A DNA stretch of 31,018 nt from a virus. A model generated the notes under the pieces. The model had not been told where the DNA came from and searched no databases. It worked only from the letters and a program-made list of their open reading frames with translations. Made by a program: the position numbers and the translations under genes. The stretch lies in the IMG/VR virus record IMGVR_UViG_3300032675_000094, positions 1-31,018 of that record; one strand, 5' to 3'. Below are positions 1 through 7,060 of the stretch, one piece after another (within the stretch, counting starts at the first letter, position 1; every line of letters begins with the position of its first letter).

Positions 1-1149
1 TTTAATAGTGTTTTCAAACTCTACAATAGAAGTATTTTTTGAGCTACTATTAACTTTTTGATTTTCTAATTTAGAAATTTGTTCTTTATAGCTTTTCATT
101 AAGTAAGTTATATCACTAAAAGAACTATTTGCTTTTTCTGAAATATCATTAAGTTTAGTTTGTCTTTCTCTTAAAGTTTTTAGATTTAACTCAACTTCTA
201 ATTTAAGTTCTTCAACTTTTTTCTTCTTATCTAATAAAATATTTTTTAATGATTCAAAATGATCTGATTCAAAAGATGTTCCACAAGTAAAACATTTCCC
301 AGAATTATATAAATCAATTTCTTTTTGACAATTTCTTATATCATTTTGAATATTGATAAATTGTTCTTTTTCTTTATCTAAATCCGTTTTTAATTCTTTT
401 TCTTTAAGTTTTATCTTATCAATTTTATCTTTTAATGCTAAATATTCATCTTTTTTAGATTTAATATTTTCATTGATTTCATCAATTTCTAATTGAATAT
501 TTAACTTTTCTGTTTGTAAAGATTTGTCAATAGACCTTTTTATAGAATCTAATGACTCATTAAATGAATTAATTTCAGAATCGTATTTGATTAATTGTTT
601 TTTATTAGCAGCATTTAACTCTTTTAAAATAACATTTAAATCATTAATTATATCTAAATTAAATAATTTATCTAAAAGAATTTGTTTTTCTTCTGAGGTT
701 AGAGATATAAAATTTTTAAAATCATTTATACTCATAGATATAAATGAATTATATGTTTCTAAATCTATTCCAATATAATTTACGATTTTTTCATCTAAGT
801 TAGATTTACCTGCTCTATTATTTTCAACCCCATTTTCATAAAGTTTTAATACGTTTGGTCCAATACCACGATGTACTTCTACTTCTGTTCCATTGGAACT
901 AAATTTAATTTTATTAAGTAATTCTCCATTTATACGATTAGGTAAAGTTGCTAAAGTAGCAAATTTTCTTTTTCTACCACGAACTTTTCCATATAAAGCA
1001 TATTCAAAACTTGATAAAAACGCACTTTTACCTTGACCATTTTGTCCAGCAATCAGAATAAGTTCCCCATTTTCTTTATTTAATTTTAAAACTTGTTCAT
1101 TGTTTCCAAATGATTTAAAACCTTTTATTGTTATTTCATCTATTTTCAT
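1..1149 (-). CDS. SbcC/Rad50-like recombination endonuclease subunit (T4 gp46-like), partial
   Basis: The gene starts at the ATG at 1149 and runs off the left edge; 383 codons are visible. The N-terminus is MKIDEITIKGFKSFG, followed by a Walker A loop GQNGQGKS at residues 35-42. A long lysine/glutamate-rich coiled coil follows, with a zinc-hook motif C286-F-T-C289 near its tip, and the second coil then leaves the window. Walker A, coil and CxxC hook in this order are diagnostic of Rad50/SbcC/gp46. The family forms a nuclease complex with an Mre11/SbcD/gp47 partner and processes DNA ends for recombination-dependent replication. The C-terminal ATPase half and the partner gene must lie outside the window. 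The start is 37 bp from the stop of the TnpB-like gene. Confidence 0.9.
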   Translation of the reverse strand, partial: MKIDEITIKGFKSFGNNEQVLKLNKENGELILIAGQNGQGKSAFLSSFEYALYGKVRGRKRKFATLATLPNRINGELLNKIKFSSNGTEVEVHRGIGPNVLKLYENGVENNRAGKSNLDEKIVNYIGIDLETYNSFISMSINDFKNFISLTSEEKQILLDKLFNLDIINDLNVILKELNAANKKQLIKYDSEINSFNESLDSIKRSIDKSLQTEKLNIQLEIDEINENIKSKKDEYLALKDKIDKIKLKEKELKTDLDKEKEQFINIQNDIRNCQKEIDLYNSGKCFTCGTSFESDHFESLKNILLDKKKKVEELKLEVELNLKTLRERQTKLNDISEKANSSFSDITYLMKSYKEQISKLENQKVNSSSKNTSIVEFENTIK

Positions 1150-1186
1150 AATTATTATTTGATATTTCACTTATTGAAATAAAAAA

Positions 1187-2494
1187 TTAAACATTGAAAA
1201 AAGTAATAAAACTTTTATTATGAATAAATTTTCTAAAAACAACTGAATCAGTTGAAACTCTATATTTCAATTTAAAGTTTTTTATAATTTCAAATAATTC
1301 TTTCCATGTGTTTGGTAATTCATTAACCTTTTCCTTCCATTGGTGTTTTAATAAATCTTTAATCCATATATTTGGATAAAATTTCTTTGATTTTTTAATT
1401 ATTATTTCATATCCTCTTCTACCTATTTCTATTGAAGCATTGACAGGATCTATATGTTCATTCTGTAAATTACCTATAAAACTTGAATAAGCAGGATTTA
1501 TTTTAAATAATTTCTGAAAATTAATTTTACTTCTTTTTTCTAAGTTATCAATTAATATATTTCTTTTCCACAAATTTTTACATAATCTATTAAATTTTCT
1601 TCCTTTACTCTCCACAGATTTAAAATTAAGATCTTCAACAAATATAAATTTACATTTATAATGTAAAGATAATTTACTTATTTGTTTAGATATTTCTAAA
1701 ATTTCATGATTTAATTTATTATTTAAGTAAATAGATTCTTTTGAATTATTAGCTTTACCTAAATTTTTAATTTTATTAGTTAATTTTGATAAATTAAAAC
1801 AATTTGTATAAACAATTTCTTCTTTATTTTTAATTGAAATTCCTATATATTCTGAATTTAAATCAATTCCTAAATAAACATTATCTTTTAATTCTTTATG
1901 TTGAATTTGCTCTTCAAAAGAAATATAAATATATTTATCATCCAATTTAACTTGATATGTTAGACCTCCTTTCTCATTTAACTCTTCTAATAAGTATAAA
2001 TCTTTTTTATAATTATTTCTTAAATTTGGTAAATCTAATATATAGTGTTCTTTACATTTATGTTTATAAATAATTTTATTATTTTCTATAATATCTAATT
2101 TAAATTTTCTATTCCCATGTTCTACTTTTTGCCCATAAATAGTTAGAGGTAATAATCTATTTTCTTGATATTCTTCTTTACTTATTTTATTTTTTAATAA
2201 TTTGATAAAATTTGATTTACCTCCAAAAATAACTTTATTATCAGGATTTCTTGTTAAGATTGCTTTTGCTTCTAAAATACCACATTGTTTAACCCATGCG
2301 TCTAAATTATTTATGTTATTTAAACCATTTAAACCATTTAAACCATTTAAGAATGAACGAATATCTTTTTCTGTATATCCTTCTTTTAATCTATTAAAAG
2401 AGTATCTAACTACAGATGAATATTCTTTTCTTAATAAATTTAACTTTTCTTGAAATTCATTAGATGATTTATATGGTAATTTTATCGTTAACAA
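1187..2494 (-). CDS. TnpB-like RuvC-fold nuclease, stand-alone (IS200/IS605 OrfB-related)
   Basis: This 435-residue protein has a C-terminal RuvC-like half. RuvC-I is YLGIDLNSEYIGISI with D211, RuvC-II is FIFVEDLNFKS with E287, and the third block is IDPVNASIEIGRRG with D349. All three acidic positions expected of a TnpB nuclease are therefore present. The usual TnpB zinc finger (two CxxC pairs between RuvC-II and RuvC-III) is absent; NPAYSSFIGNL stands in that place. A G-L-N microsatellite occupies residues 51-59. TnpB proteins are RNA-guided DNA nucleases encoded by IS200/IS605 elements, but no TnpA transposase or clear element ends lie nearby. It may be a domesticated or homing-type nuclease. 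The length is slightly above the usual 350-420 residues. A promoter-like TAATATATAA lies about 20 bp upstream. Confidence 0.75.
   Translation of the reverse strand: MLTIKLPYKSSNEFQEKLNLLRKEYSSVVRYSFNRLKEGYTEKDIRSFLNGLNGLNGLNNINNLDAWVKQCGILEAKAILTRNPDNKVIFGGKSNFIKLLKNKISKEEYQENRLLPLTIYGQKVEHGNRKFKLDIIENNKIIYKHKCKEHYILDLPNLRNNYKKDLYLLEELNEKGGLTYQVKLDDKYIYISFEEQIQHKELKDNVYLGIDLNSEYIGISIKNKEEIVYTNCFNLSKLTNKIKNLGKANNSKESIYLNNKLNHEILEISKQISKLSLHYKCKFIFVEDLNFKSVESKGRKFNRLCKNLWKRNILIDNLEKRSKINFQKLFKINPAYSSFIGNLQNEHIDPVNASIEIGRRGYEIIIKKSKKFYPNIWIKDLLKHQWKEKVNELPNTWKELFEIIKNFKLKYRVSTDSVVFRKFIHNKSFITFFNV
2320..2346 (-). repeat. 9-bp tandem repeat inside the TnpB-like gene
   Basis: Three perfect units of TTAAACCAT, plus a partial fourth, encode Gly-Leu-Asn repeats on the minus strand. 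The unit is a multiple of three, so copy-number change would keep the frame. Confidence 0.85.
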
Positions 2495-2512
2495 ACTTAT
2501 TTTGTTTTTTAA

Positions 2513-2522
2513 TTATATATTA
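2513..2522 (-). promoter_or_regulatory. Putative phage promoter for the TnpB-like gene
   Basis: On the minus strand this reads TAATATATAA, the core of the motif found at most transcription-unit heads in this window. It lies about 20 bp before the ATG at 2494. Confidence 0.45.
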
Positions 2523-2543
2523 TATAAATATTTATAAAAATGT

Positions 2544-3146
2544 TTATATATCAAACATTTTTAAATTTCCTTCTTTATCATATCCAAAATTTTTCCAATT
2601 AGTATCTATATAATGATTACCATAATAATATTCTGGTATTTTAGATATTTTAGTTAATATATTAATCCATCTATCAAATATTTCTTTTACTTCTATATTT
2701 TTAGAAATTAATTCATTAACTTCTTCTAATGAAGGGGTTTTTATTTTAATAAAGTTGAAAACTGGTAAATTACCTTTAACAATTTTTCTTAAAAAATTCA
2801 TAGTTAAATCATATGGATAGTTAGAATCATACTTACCAAAAAAATTTTTTTGTATAAAAAATTTTGTTAATATATCAAATTCTTTTTTAACCTTACCAAT
2901 ATCTAACCTTTCTTGAATTATTACCCCTTTTTTATAATTTACTTTATAAATTTTATCAAATAAATCTGGATTATGCTTACCAAATAACTCTTCAGATCTT
3001 ATAATATATGGGTAATGAAGACTAAATGTTTTAAACATATAGTTAGGGTTTGTATTACTTAAATATACAGTTTTAGTGCTACCAAAATTATTAAAAGGTT
3101 GTTTTTTAATTAACATCTCATTAAATTTTTTCCATTTATGTATCAT
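2544..3146 (-). CDS. Minimal protein-kinase-fold protein, paralogue A
   Basis: This 200-residue protein is a tandem paralogue of the gene immediately upstream. Kinase-like landmarks are visible. K39 in MFKTF resembles the ATP-binding lysine of the N-lobe. VIIQERLD resembles the hinge. YIDTNWKNFG has a catalytic-loop pattern with D181 and N186, and KMFDI has a metal-binding D199. The protein ends one residue after that aspartate, so there is no activation segment or C-lobe. The N-terminus MIHKWKKFNEM resembles a T4 capsid-targeting sequence. The start overlaps the upstream stop as ATGA, so translation is probably coupled. The substrate is unknown; it could be a phosphotransferase or a pseudo-enzyme. 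Confidence 0.55.
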   Translation of the reverse strand: MIHKWKKFNEMLIKKQPFNNFGSTKTVYLSNTNPNYMFKTFSLHYPYIIRSEELFGKHNPDLFDKIYKVNYKKGVIIQERLDIGKVKKEFDILTKFFIQKNFFGKYDSNYPYDLTMNFLRKIVKGNLPVFNFIKIKTPSLEEVNELISKNIEVKEIFDRWINILTKISKIPEYYYGNHYIDTNWKNFGYDKEGNLKMFDI

Positions 3147-3703
3147 ATATCTAATAATTTTAAATTTCCTTTTTTATCTTCGCCTATATTATTAGAATGA
3201 AAATCTAAATAATATTTTTTATATTTTTTCGGATCTATTTCTGATATTTTTTTAATAAAATTAAACCATTTATTAAATAAATTAAATTCTTTTTCTTTGA
3301 ATTTTTCTTTTATTATATCATAAGATAAATCTTTATAACTTACATAATAATATAAATTTGGATTTTTTATTAAAGATTTAATAATATTGAATACATCATT
3401 ATCATATCCTATTCTTTTAAGTTTATTTGTTAAGTAATCTAATTCTTTTTTAACTATATCTGTATTTAATTTTTCTTGAATCATTATACCTTTTTTGTAA
3501 TCTATTTTATAGATTTTAGCATAAATATCAGGATTATCATTTGAAAATTGTACTTCGAAATAAACTTTATCAACTTGATAAAGTTTAAATGTTTTGATAA
3601 CTATATCAGGATTAGATTTACTTGCATATACATTTTTGTATAATCCAGTGGTATTATACGGCTCTCTTGCTTCATTAAAACTTTTCCAATTATATACAAA
3701 CAT
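3143..3703 (-). CDS. Minimal protein-kinase-fold protein, paralogue B
   Basis: I choose the ATG at 3703 (186 residues) over one at 3745. The shorter form begins MFVYNWKSFNEA, matching the start of the paralogue downstream, and it no longer overlaps the nucleotidyltransferase gene. Landmarks are K37 in IVIKTF, the hinge-like GIMIQEKLN, the catalytic loop YLDFHSNNIG with D167 and N172, and the terminal KLLDI with D185. This loop is closer to the aminoglycoside-phosphotransferase/eukaryotic-like kinase pattern (D-x-H-x-x-N) than that of paralogue A. Like A, it stops directly after the DFG-equivalent aspartate. It is the third gene of a four-gene operon. FNE at residues 9-11 is a possible prohead-protease site. 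Confidence 0.55.
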   Translation of the reverse strand: MFVYNWKSFNEAREPYNTTGLYKNVYASKSNPDIVIKTFKLYQVDKVYFEVQFSNDNPDIYAKIYKIDYKKGIMIQEKLNTDIVKKELDYLTNKLKRIGYDNDVFNIIKSLIKNPNLYYYVSYKDLSYDIIKEKFKEKEFNLFNKWFNFIKKISEIDPKKYKKYYLDFHSNNIGEDKKGNLKLLDI

Positions 3704-3713
3704 AATATATAAA

Positions 3714-4313
3714 TTATTTTTTAGAACATTTAATTCTAAAATCATGCATTAATTCATTATTATATGGTTTCCACCTAGCATCCAATTCTTCCCAAGTCCA
3801 TTTCTTACTATTAATTTCTTCCCATATCCAATTACAAGAAGTAAAATCTGTTATTTTATTTTCAGTAGCTAATTGAATACCAAAATTAGCAATTCTCATA
3901 GAATGAAATAAACTCTTAATACCAATATAATAATCACCTTGTGCTAACTTCTTTTTAGATTTTACGTAGCTTATAGAATTAGAATGTGATATAGAATGGC
4001 GTAAACTTGGTTTATTAATTTCAAAATCAAAATCTTTATTAGTTACTAACTTAGCCCAAGCAGGTGCATAAATACATTCCAAATCACGTATATTATGATT
4101 TTTTAAACCTAATAAAAATCTATCTTCTGATAATAGATGTATATTATATATATCGGATTTAAATTCCTTTTCTGTTATAGATGATTTAGCAATTACTATA
4201 AAATCTCTATCAGAATTTTTATTGACATTACCGTACACAGAACTACCGAACATGTAAATGTTTATTATTCTTTTAGGGTGTATGTTTGTTATATTTAGTA
4301 TATCTTGTATCAT
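3714..4313 (-). CDS. Nucleotidyltransferase-fold protein (Pol beta superfamily)
   Basis: This 199-residue protein has the signature MFGSSVYGNVNKNSDRDFIVI at residues 21-41: a GS motif followed by D35-R-D37, with a possible third acidic residue at D77/E79 in RDLECIYAP. This is the minimal nucleotidyltransferase pattern that transfers NMP groups to proteins, nucleic acids or small molecules. The C-terminal part is helical, with several Trp-rich segments (NWIWEEINSKKWTWEEL), and may hold a substrate-recognition helical domain. It lies 10 bp upstream of kinase-like paralogue B and 10 bp downstream of a small UVR-tail gene, so all four are probably co-transcribed. Related phage proteins are usually annotated only as predicted nucleotidyltransferases, and the target is unknown. 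Confidence 0.65.
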   Translation of the reverse strand: MIQDILNITNIHPKRIINIYMFGSSVYGNVNKNSDRDFIVIAKSSITEKEFKSDIYNIHLLSEDRFLLGLKNHNIRDLECIYAPAWAKLVTNKDFDFEINKPSLRHSISHSNSISYVKSKKKLAQGDYYIGIKSLFHSMRIANFGIQLATENKITDFTSCNWIWEEINSKKWTWEELDARWKPYNNELMHDFRIKCSKK

Positions 4314-4323
4314 AATAATATAT

Positions 4324-4644
4324 TTATAATTTAAAATATTTTTTTATATAATCACAATTTTCATATTCTTCTAGTTCTTTAAAAAATTCAATTGCTTTTT
4401 TTACCAATTCTTTGTTAGGTTCATAATTATCTCTATATATAGATGTATATAAAATATAATAATATTGTAAAATTGATAACATGTTACTCATATTATCAAA
4501 ATGTTCTATTAAAATATTCATATCAAAATTTGGGTTTTTATTGAAATTTTTTTGTAGATCTTTAACAGGACTTTTATTAAGATTATTAACAAAATCTTTT
4601 TTAAAATTAGGAAATTTTTCCTCTATAAATTCTTTCCGAGTCAT
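4324..4644 (-). CDS. Small protein with UVR-like C-terminal tail
   Basis: This 106-residue protein is of unknown function. It is helical and charged. Its last 50 residues (from about LSILQYYYILYTSIY) align with the C-terminus of the neighbouring GIY-YIG remnant, and the last 15 residues are identical. The ending FFKELEEYENCDYIKKYFK resembles the UVR motif (E-x-E-D-Y-E-x-A-x-x-x-R-D) that mediates protein contacts in UvrB, UvrC and McsA. It is the first gene of the operon leading to the nucleotidyltransferase and kinase-like genes. An AT-only hairpin sits directly before the start codon. Confidence 0.6.
   Translation of the reverse strand: MTRKEFIEEKFPNFKKDFVNNLNKSPVKDLQKNFNKNPNFDMNILIEHFDNMSNMLSILQYYYILYTSIYRDNYEPNKELVKKAIEFFKELEEYENCDYIKKYFKL
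4328..4371. repeat. 44-bp direct repeat, copy 1 (3' end of UVR-tail gene)
   Basis: This segment is identical base for base to 4711-4754. It encodes the shared C-terminus of two neighbouring genes. Identity at the DNA level, including third codon positions, points to recent duplication or gene conversion. Confidence 0.9.
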
Positions 4645-4648
4645 ATTT

Positions 4649-4678
4649 TTTATTAATTTTATATTTAAAATTAATAAA
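4649..4678 (-). promoter_or_regulatory. AT-only hairpin before the UVR-tail gene
   Basis: Thirteen-bp perfect arms (4649-4661 and 4666-4678) with a 4-nt loop lie directly upstream of the ATG at 4644. On the minus strand it holds TTTTAAATATAAAA, a variant of the window's promoter motif. It may be a promoter with dyad symmetry or a leader hairpin. Confidence 0.45.
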
Positions 4679-4706
4679 GTTTATCCAAAAAGGAATAATA
4701 ATATAT

Positions 4707-5412
4707 TCACAATTTAAAATATTTTTTTATATAATCACAATTTTCATATTCTTCAAATTTCTCAAAATAATTAATAGAATCATAAATCAAATTTTTATCA
4801 AAAATCAATTTTTTATCATATATAGCGGTATGTAAAACTTTATAATATGTTAAATATAACAAAAGTTCTTGGCTATATGAATTATATATTTTTACTTTTT
4901 CTAAACCAAAATCTTTTCTAATTGAAATATTACATTCATTTAAAATTTTTTTTATAGTTTCTCTAGACATTTTTAATTCATTACTAATATCACGTGTAGT
5001 TTTCCCTTCTAAGTAAAGATTAGATACTAATTCATATTTTTTCTCCCTTTTTCTATTATTATTTTCTTTTAATTTATTTTTTGTTTTCTCACTTATTATA
5101 AGACCTAAATTATTTTCTGCTATTGGTCTTCCATTATAACCATTATTATATGAATTATAATAATTTATATAATATTGTTCTTTTAATAATACATTTGTTG
5201 AATCACATTCTTCTATCAATTTAAATATAAGATTTTCTTCTGAATATTTATTATAAGCATTTTGTATTTTTTTAGGATTTTTATTTTTTCTAAAATAACT
5301 TATATGGGATTTCCATCTAGCATATAACCCATATGGTCCAACCGCACTACCTATATAAACTTTACCATTATTATTCTTGAAAGTTTTTTAAATCATTAAA
5401 TGTATACTCCAT
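4707..5412 (-). pseudogene. GIY-YIG endonuclease gene, GIY motif deleted and frame broken
   Basis: The ATG at 5412 opens a frame reading MEYTFNDLKNFQE and then stops. In the next frame the gene continues as NNNGKVYIGSAVGPYGLYARW, the YIG half of a GIY-YIG domain, and stays open to 4707. The GIY strand that should precede the YIG segment is missing, so a short deletion of about 20-30 bp with a frameshift is the simplest reading. Downstream come the catalytic-domain end (LLKEQYYINYYNSYNNGYNG), a NUMOD-like GLIISEKTKNKLKE, a helix-turn-helix (GKTTRDISNELKMSRETIKK), and a tail almost identical to the neighbouring small protein. A TTG at 5219 could start a 170-residue fragment with only the C-terminal part. 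Nuclease activity is probably lost. Confidence 0.75.
4711..4754. repeat. 44-bp direct repeat, copy 2 (3' end of GIY-YIG remnant)
   Basis: This is the second identical copy of 4328-4371. It gives the endonuclease remnant the same C-terminal tail as its neighbour. Confidence 0.9.
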
Positions 5413-5430
5413 TTTTAATTGTTATTTTAA

Positions 5431-5444
5431 TTATATATTAAAAA
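5431..5444 (-). promoter_or_regulatory. Putative phage promoter (GIY-YIG remnant)
   Basis: On the minus strand this reads TTTTTAATATATAA, a perfect match to the window's head-of-unit motif, 19 bp before the ATG at 5412. Confidence 0.6.
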
Positions 5445-5508
5445 TTAATAGGTCCAAAATGGTATATTTTAATCATACTTTTATACATTACAAATATAAA
5501 AAAAATTT

Positions 5509-6369
5509 TTATAAATATTTTGAATAATCTATTTGATAATGATCGAAATTTTGATTTGATTTAATTGATTCGAAATTAAGATAAGTTTTTAATATTTTGT
5601 TTTTAAACTTTAAATTAAGATTTATTATCTCATTTAAATAATTTTTAAAGCCTTCTTCATTTATATTAAGGTCATTTAAAAAATCATTAAAATCTTTTTT
5701 CGTTTTTAATAATTTTAATATTTTAAAAATATCAAGGTTTATTATAAATAAACAATCTTTATAAATAGTATTATTTTTTATAAAATTTATAATTTTATTC
5801 TTATCAGATAAATTACTTTTTTCTATTTCTGAATTAATTTGCTCAACCCTTGATCTCATTTCATGAGGTAATGATAAATACATTATATGTATTATATCTT
5901 GTATATTATTGTCAGTATATTTTTTTCTTAAATTAAAAATAATCTCTCCTTTTTTCCAGGAATTAGCTAATTTTTTTTGATTTTTGTCAGTAAAATAAAT
6001 TTCTATTATATGTAAAAATTCATGTCTAATAGTATCTACTATTTTATTATAATTTATATTTTTTAATTTTAAATCTTGTATGTTTAATTGTAAATATAAA
6101 TTCATTTCTAAATCATAAATAATATCATTTGTTATAAAATAATTTTCCATATTTATATTACCATATGTTTTATTACTTAAATAAACATTTATTTTACTAA
6201 ATTTAAAATTTAATTTTTTAAAAGAATCAATTGATATATGTAGTTTACCATCTTTTAGTAATTTTGGAAAATTACTATTTATTAAATTGATGGTATAATA
6301 ACTCAAATCTTTAGCTAAATTATTACTACCATATTTTTCCAACAAAAAATCATTATAAAACTTTATCAT
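5509..6369 (-). CDS. Phage zinc metallopeptidase-like protein (HExxH)
   Basis: This 286-residue protein has IRHEFLHIIE, with zinc-binding H116-E117-F-L-H120 preceded by a helix. A second conserved-looking block, YLSLPHEMRSRVEQ, runs from about residue 165 to 178; H169, E170 or E176 could give the third ligand. This two-block layout is seen in phage-encoded putative peptidases of unknown target. The protein is Lys/Asn/Ile-rich with no signal peptide. The N-terminus MIKFYNDFLLEK contains F-x-x-F-LLE, a possible capsid-targeting sequence with a prohead-protease-type site (L-x-E). If so, the mature protein would be packaged in the head. A strong promoter motif lies a few bases upstream. Confidence 0.6.
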   Translation of the reverse strand: MIKFYNDFLLEKYGSNNLAKDLSYYTINLINSNFPKLLKDGKLHISIDSFKKLNFKFSKINVYLSNKTYGNINMENYFITNDIIYDLEMNLYLQLNIQDLKLKNINYNKIVDTIRHEFLHIIEIYFTDKNQKKLANSWKKGEIIFNLRKKYTDNNIQDIIHIMYLSLPHEMRSRVEQINSEIEKSNLSDKNKIINFIKNNTIYKDCLFIINLDIFKILKLLKTKKDFNDFLNDLNINEEGFKNYLNEIINLNLKFKNKILKTYLNFESIKSNQNFDHYQIDYSKYL

Positions 6370-6372
6370 AAT

Positions 6373-6385
6373 TTATATATTAAAA
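6373..6385 (-). promoter_or_regulatory. Putative phage promoter (metallopeptidase)
   Basis: On the minus strand this reads TTTTAATATATAA and ends 3 bp before the ATG at 6369. With such spacing the transcript would be leaderless or nearly so, if the motif acts as a -10 element. Confidence 0.6.
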
Positions 6386-6440
6386 TATGATTTCGTAATT
6401 AAAATTTTCATACTTTCATCATAATTGTTACATTATTCAC

Positions 6441-6460
6441 ATCAAAATTTGGGTTTTTAT
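6441..6460. repeat. 20-bp relic matching the interior of the 4324-4644 gene
   Basis: ATCAAAATTTGGGTTTTTAT is identical at 4522-4541, where it encodes part of KNPNFDM. Here it is non-coding, between the metallopeptidase and the next UVR-tail gene. It looks like debris of a duplicated copy. Confidence 0.6.
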
Positions 6461-6495
6461 TTTTTTAGAACTTTTTAAGTTGATTTTCTAATAAA

Positions 6496-6942
6496 CTATG
6501 CTATTTTTTCTAAAATAGATTTTATTTCAATACATTTTTCATATTCTTCATTTTTTTCAGCTCTTTTTAAAAGAAGTTTTAATGTATCTAAATTTGAATT
6601 TTCTCCATTTATTTTCATTTTTTTACAATAAAAATAGTAGGATATTTTAGAACCAAATCCAATATTATAATAATTAGGTATATATAAACCAAGATATATA
6701 TTATATCTTATATAATCAATTTCAATACACCATTTTGTTAATTTTGTTCTTCCTATATCAATATAGAATTCTTTACATAATTTACATTTTTCTAAATGCG
6801 TTGCAAATTCTAAATGGTTTACTTCAATTTTAATTCCATGATCATATCCGTTGTTATCAATTTCCTCTGTACCTAAAAGGAGTATACCATGTTCTTCTAA
6901 ATTAATTTCTTCTTTAGTTTCTAACTTAATTATTTTTCTCAT
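6496..6942 (-). CDS. Unknown protein with CxxC motif and UVR-like tail
   Basis: I choose the ATG at 6942 (148 residues, MRKIIKLETKEE) because a promoter-like TTTTATATAAAA lies between it and an alternative ATG at 6975. The middle has CKLCKEFYIDIGRTKLTKWCIEIDYIRYNIYLG, with a CxxC and a third Cys that could bind metal. The end, RAEKNEEYEKCIEIKSIL, fits the UVR-like motif seen at the ends of the 4324 gene and the GIY-YIG remnant, but is more diverged. Its upstream region also resembles that of the 4324 gene, including a shared AAAGTTTAT block. This supports a paralogous family of small phage proteins. The function is unknown. Confidence 0.5.
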   Translation of the reverse strand: MRKIIKLETKEEINLEEHGILLLGTEEIDNNGYDHGIKIEVNHLEFATHLEKCKLCKEFYIDIGRTKLTKWCIEIDYIRYNIYLGLYIPNYYNIGFGSKISYYFYCKKMKINGENSNLDTLKLLLKRAEKNEEYEKCIEIKSILEKIA

Positions 6943-7000
6943 ATTAATTATTTTTTTTATATAAAATTTTACCATAAAAAATAAAAAAGTTTATATAAAA

Positions 7001-7030
7001 AGATACAAAAATATACAAAAATATACAAAA
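7001..7030. repeat. 10-bp tandem repeat upstream of small HTH gene
   Basis: There are three units: AGATACAAAA, then ATATACAAAA twice. The period of about one helical turn places short A-tracts in phase just upstream of the promoter motif at 7044-7055. It may be an operator array or intrinsically bent DNA. Confidence 0.7.
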
Positions 7031-7043
7031 AGGAACAATAATA

Positions 7044-7055
7044 TATTAATATATA
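7044..7055 (+). promoter_or_regulatory. Putative phage promoter (small HTH gene)
   Basis: TATTAATATATA ends 5 bp before the ATG at 7061. It matches the window-wide motif. Confidence 0.55.
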
Positions 7056-7060
7056 CTTTT

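Noticed and set aside
524-778. Plus-strand open frame opposite the SbcC-like gene
   Set aside because: It is antisense to a well-supported coiled-coil coding region and lacks a promoter motif or sensible composition. Similar antisense frames at 2202, 4481, 10527, 10867, 13931, 14683, 15372, 17116, 22517 and 27075 were dropped for the same reason.
1150-2545. Complete IS200/IS605 element around the TnpB-like gene
   Set aside because: No tnpA gene is present. Terminal hairpins typical of the family are not evident; the 14-bp palindrome TATAAATATTTATA at 2523-2536 is AT-only and matches general background.
3701-3745. Longer N-terminus for kinase-like paralogue B
   Set aside because: It would overlap the nucleotidyltransferase end by 32 bp, and the extra 14 residues are absent from the tandem paralogue.
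7001-7030. Short tandem repeats as a possible CRISPR or iteron origin
   Set aside because: There are only three 10-bp units with no spacers, and no replication initiator or DnaA-type boxes nearby. They are kept as a possible operator only.
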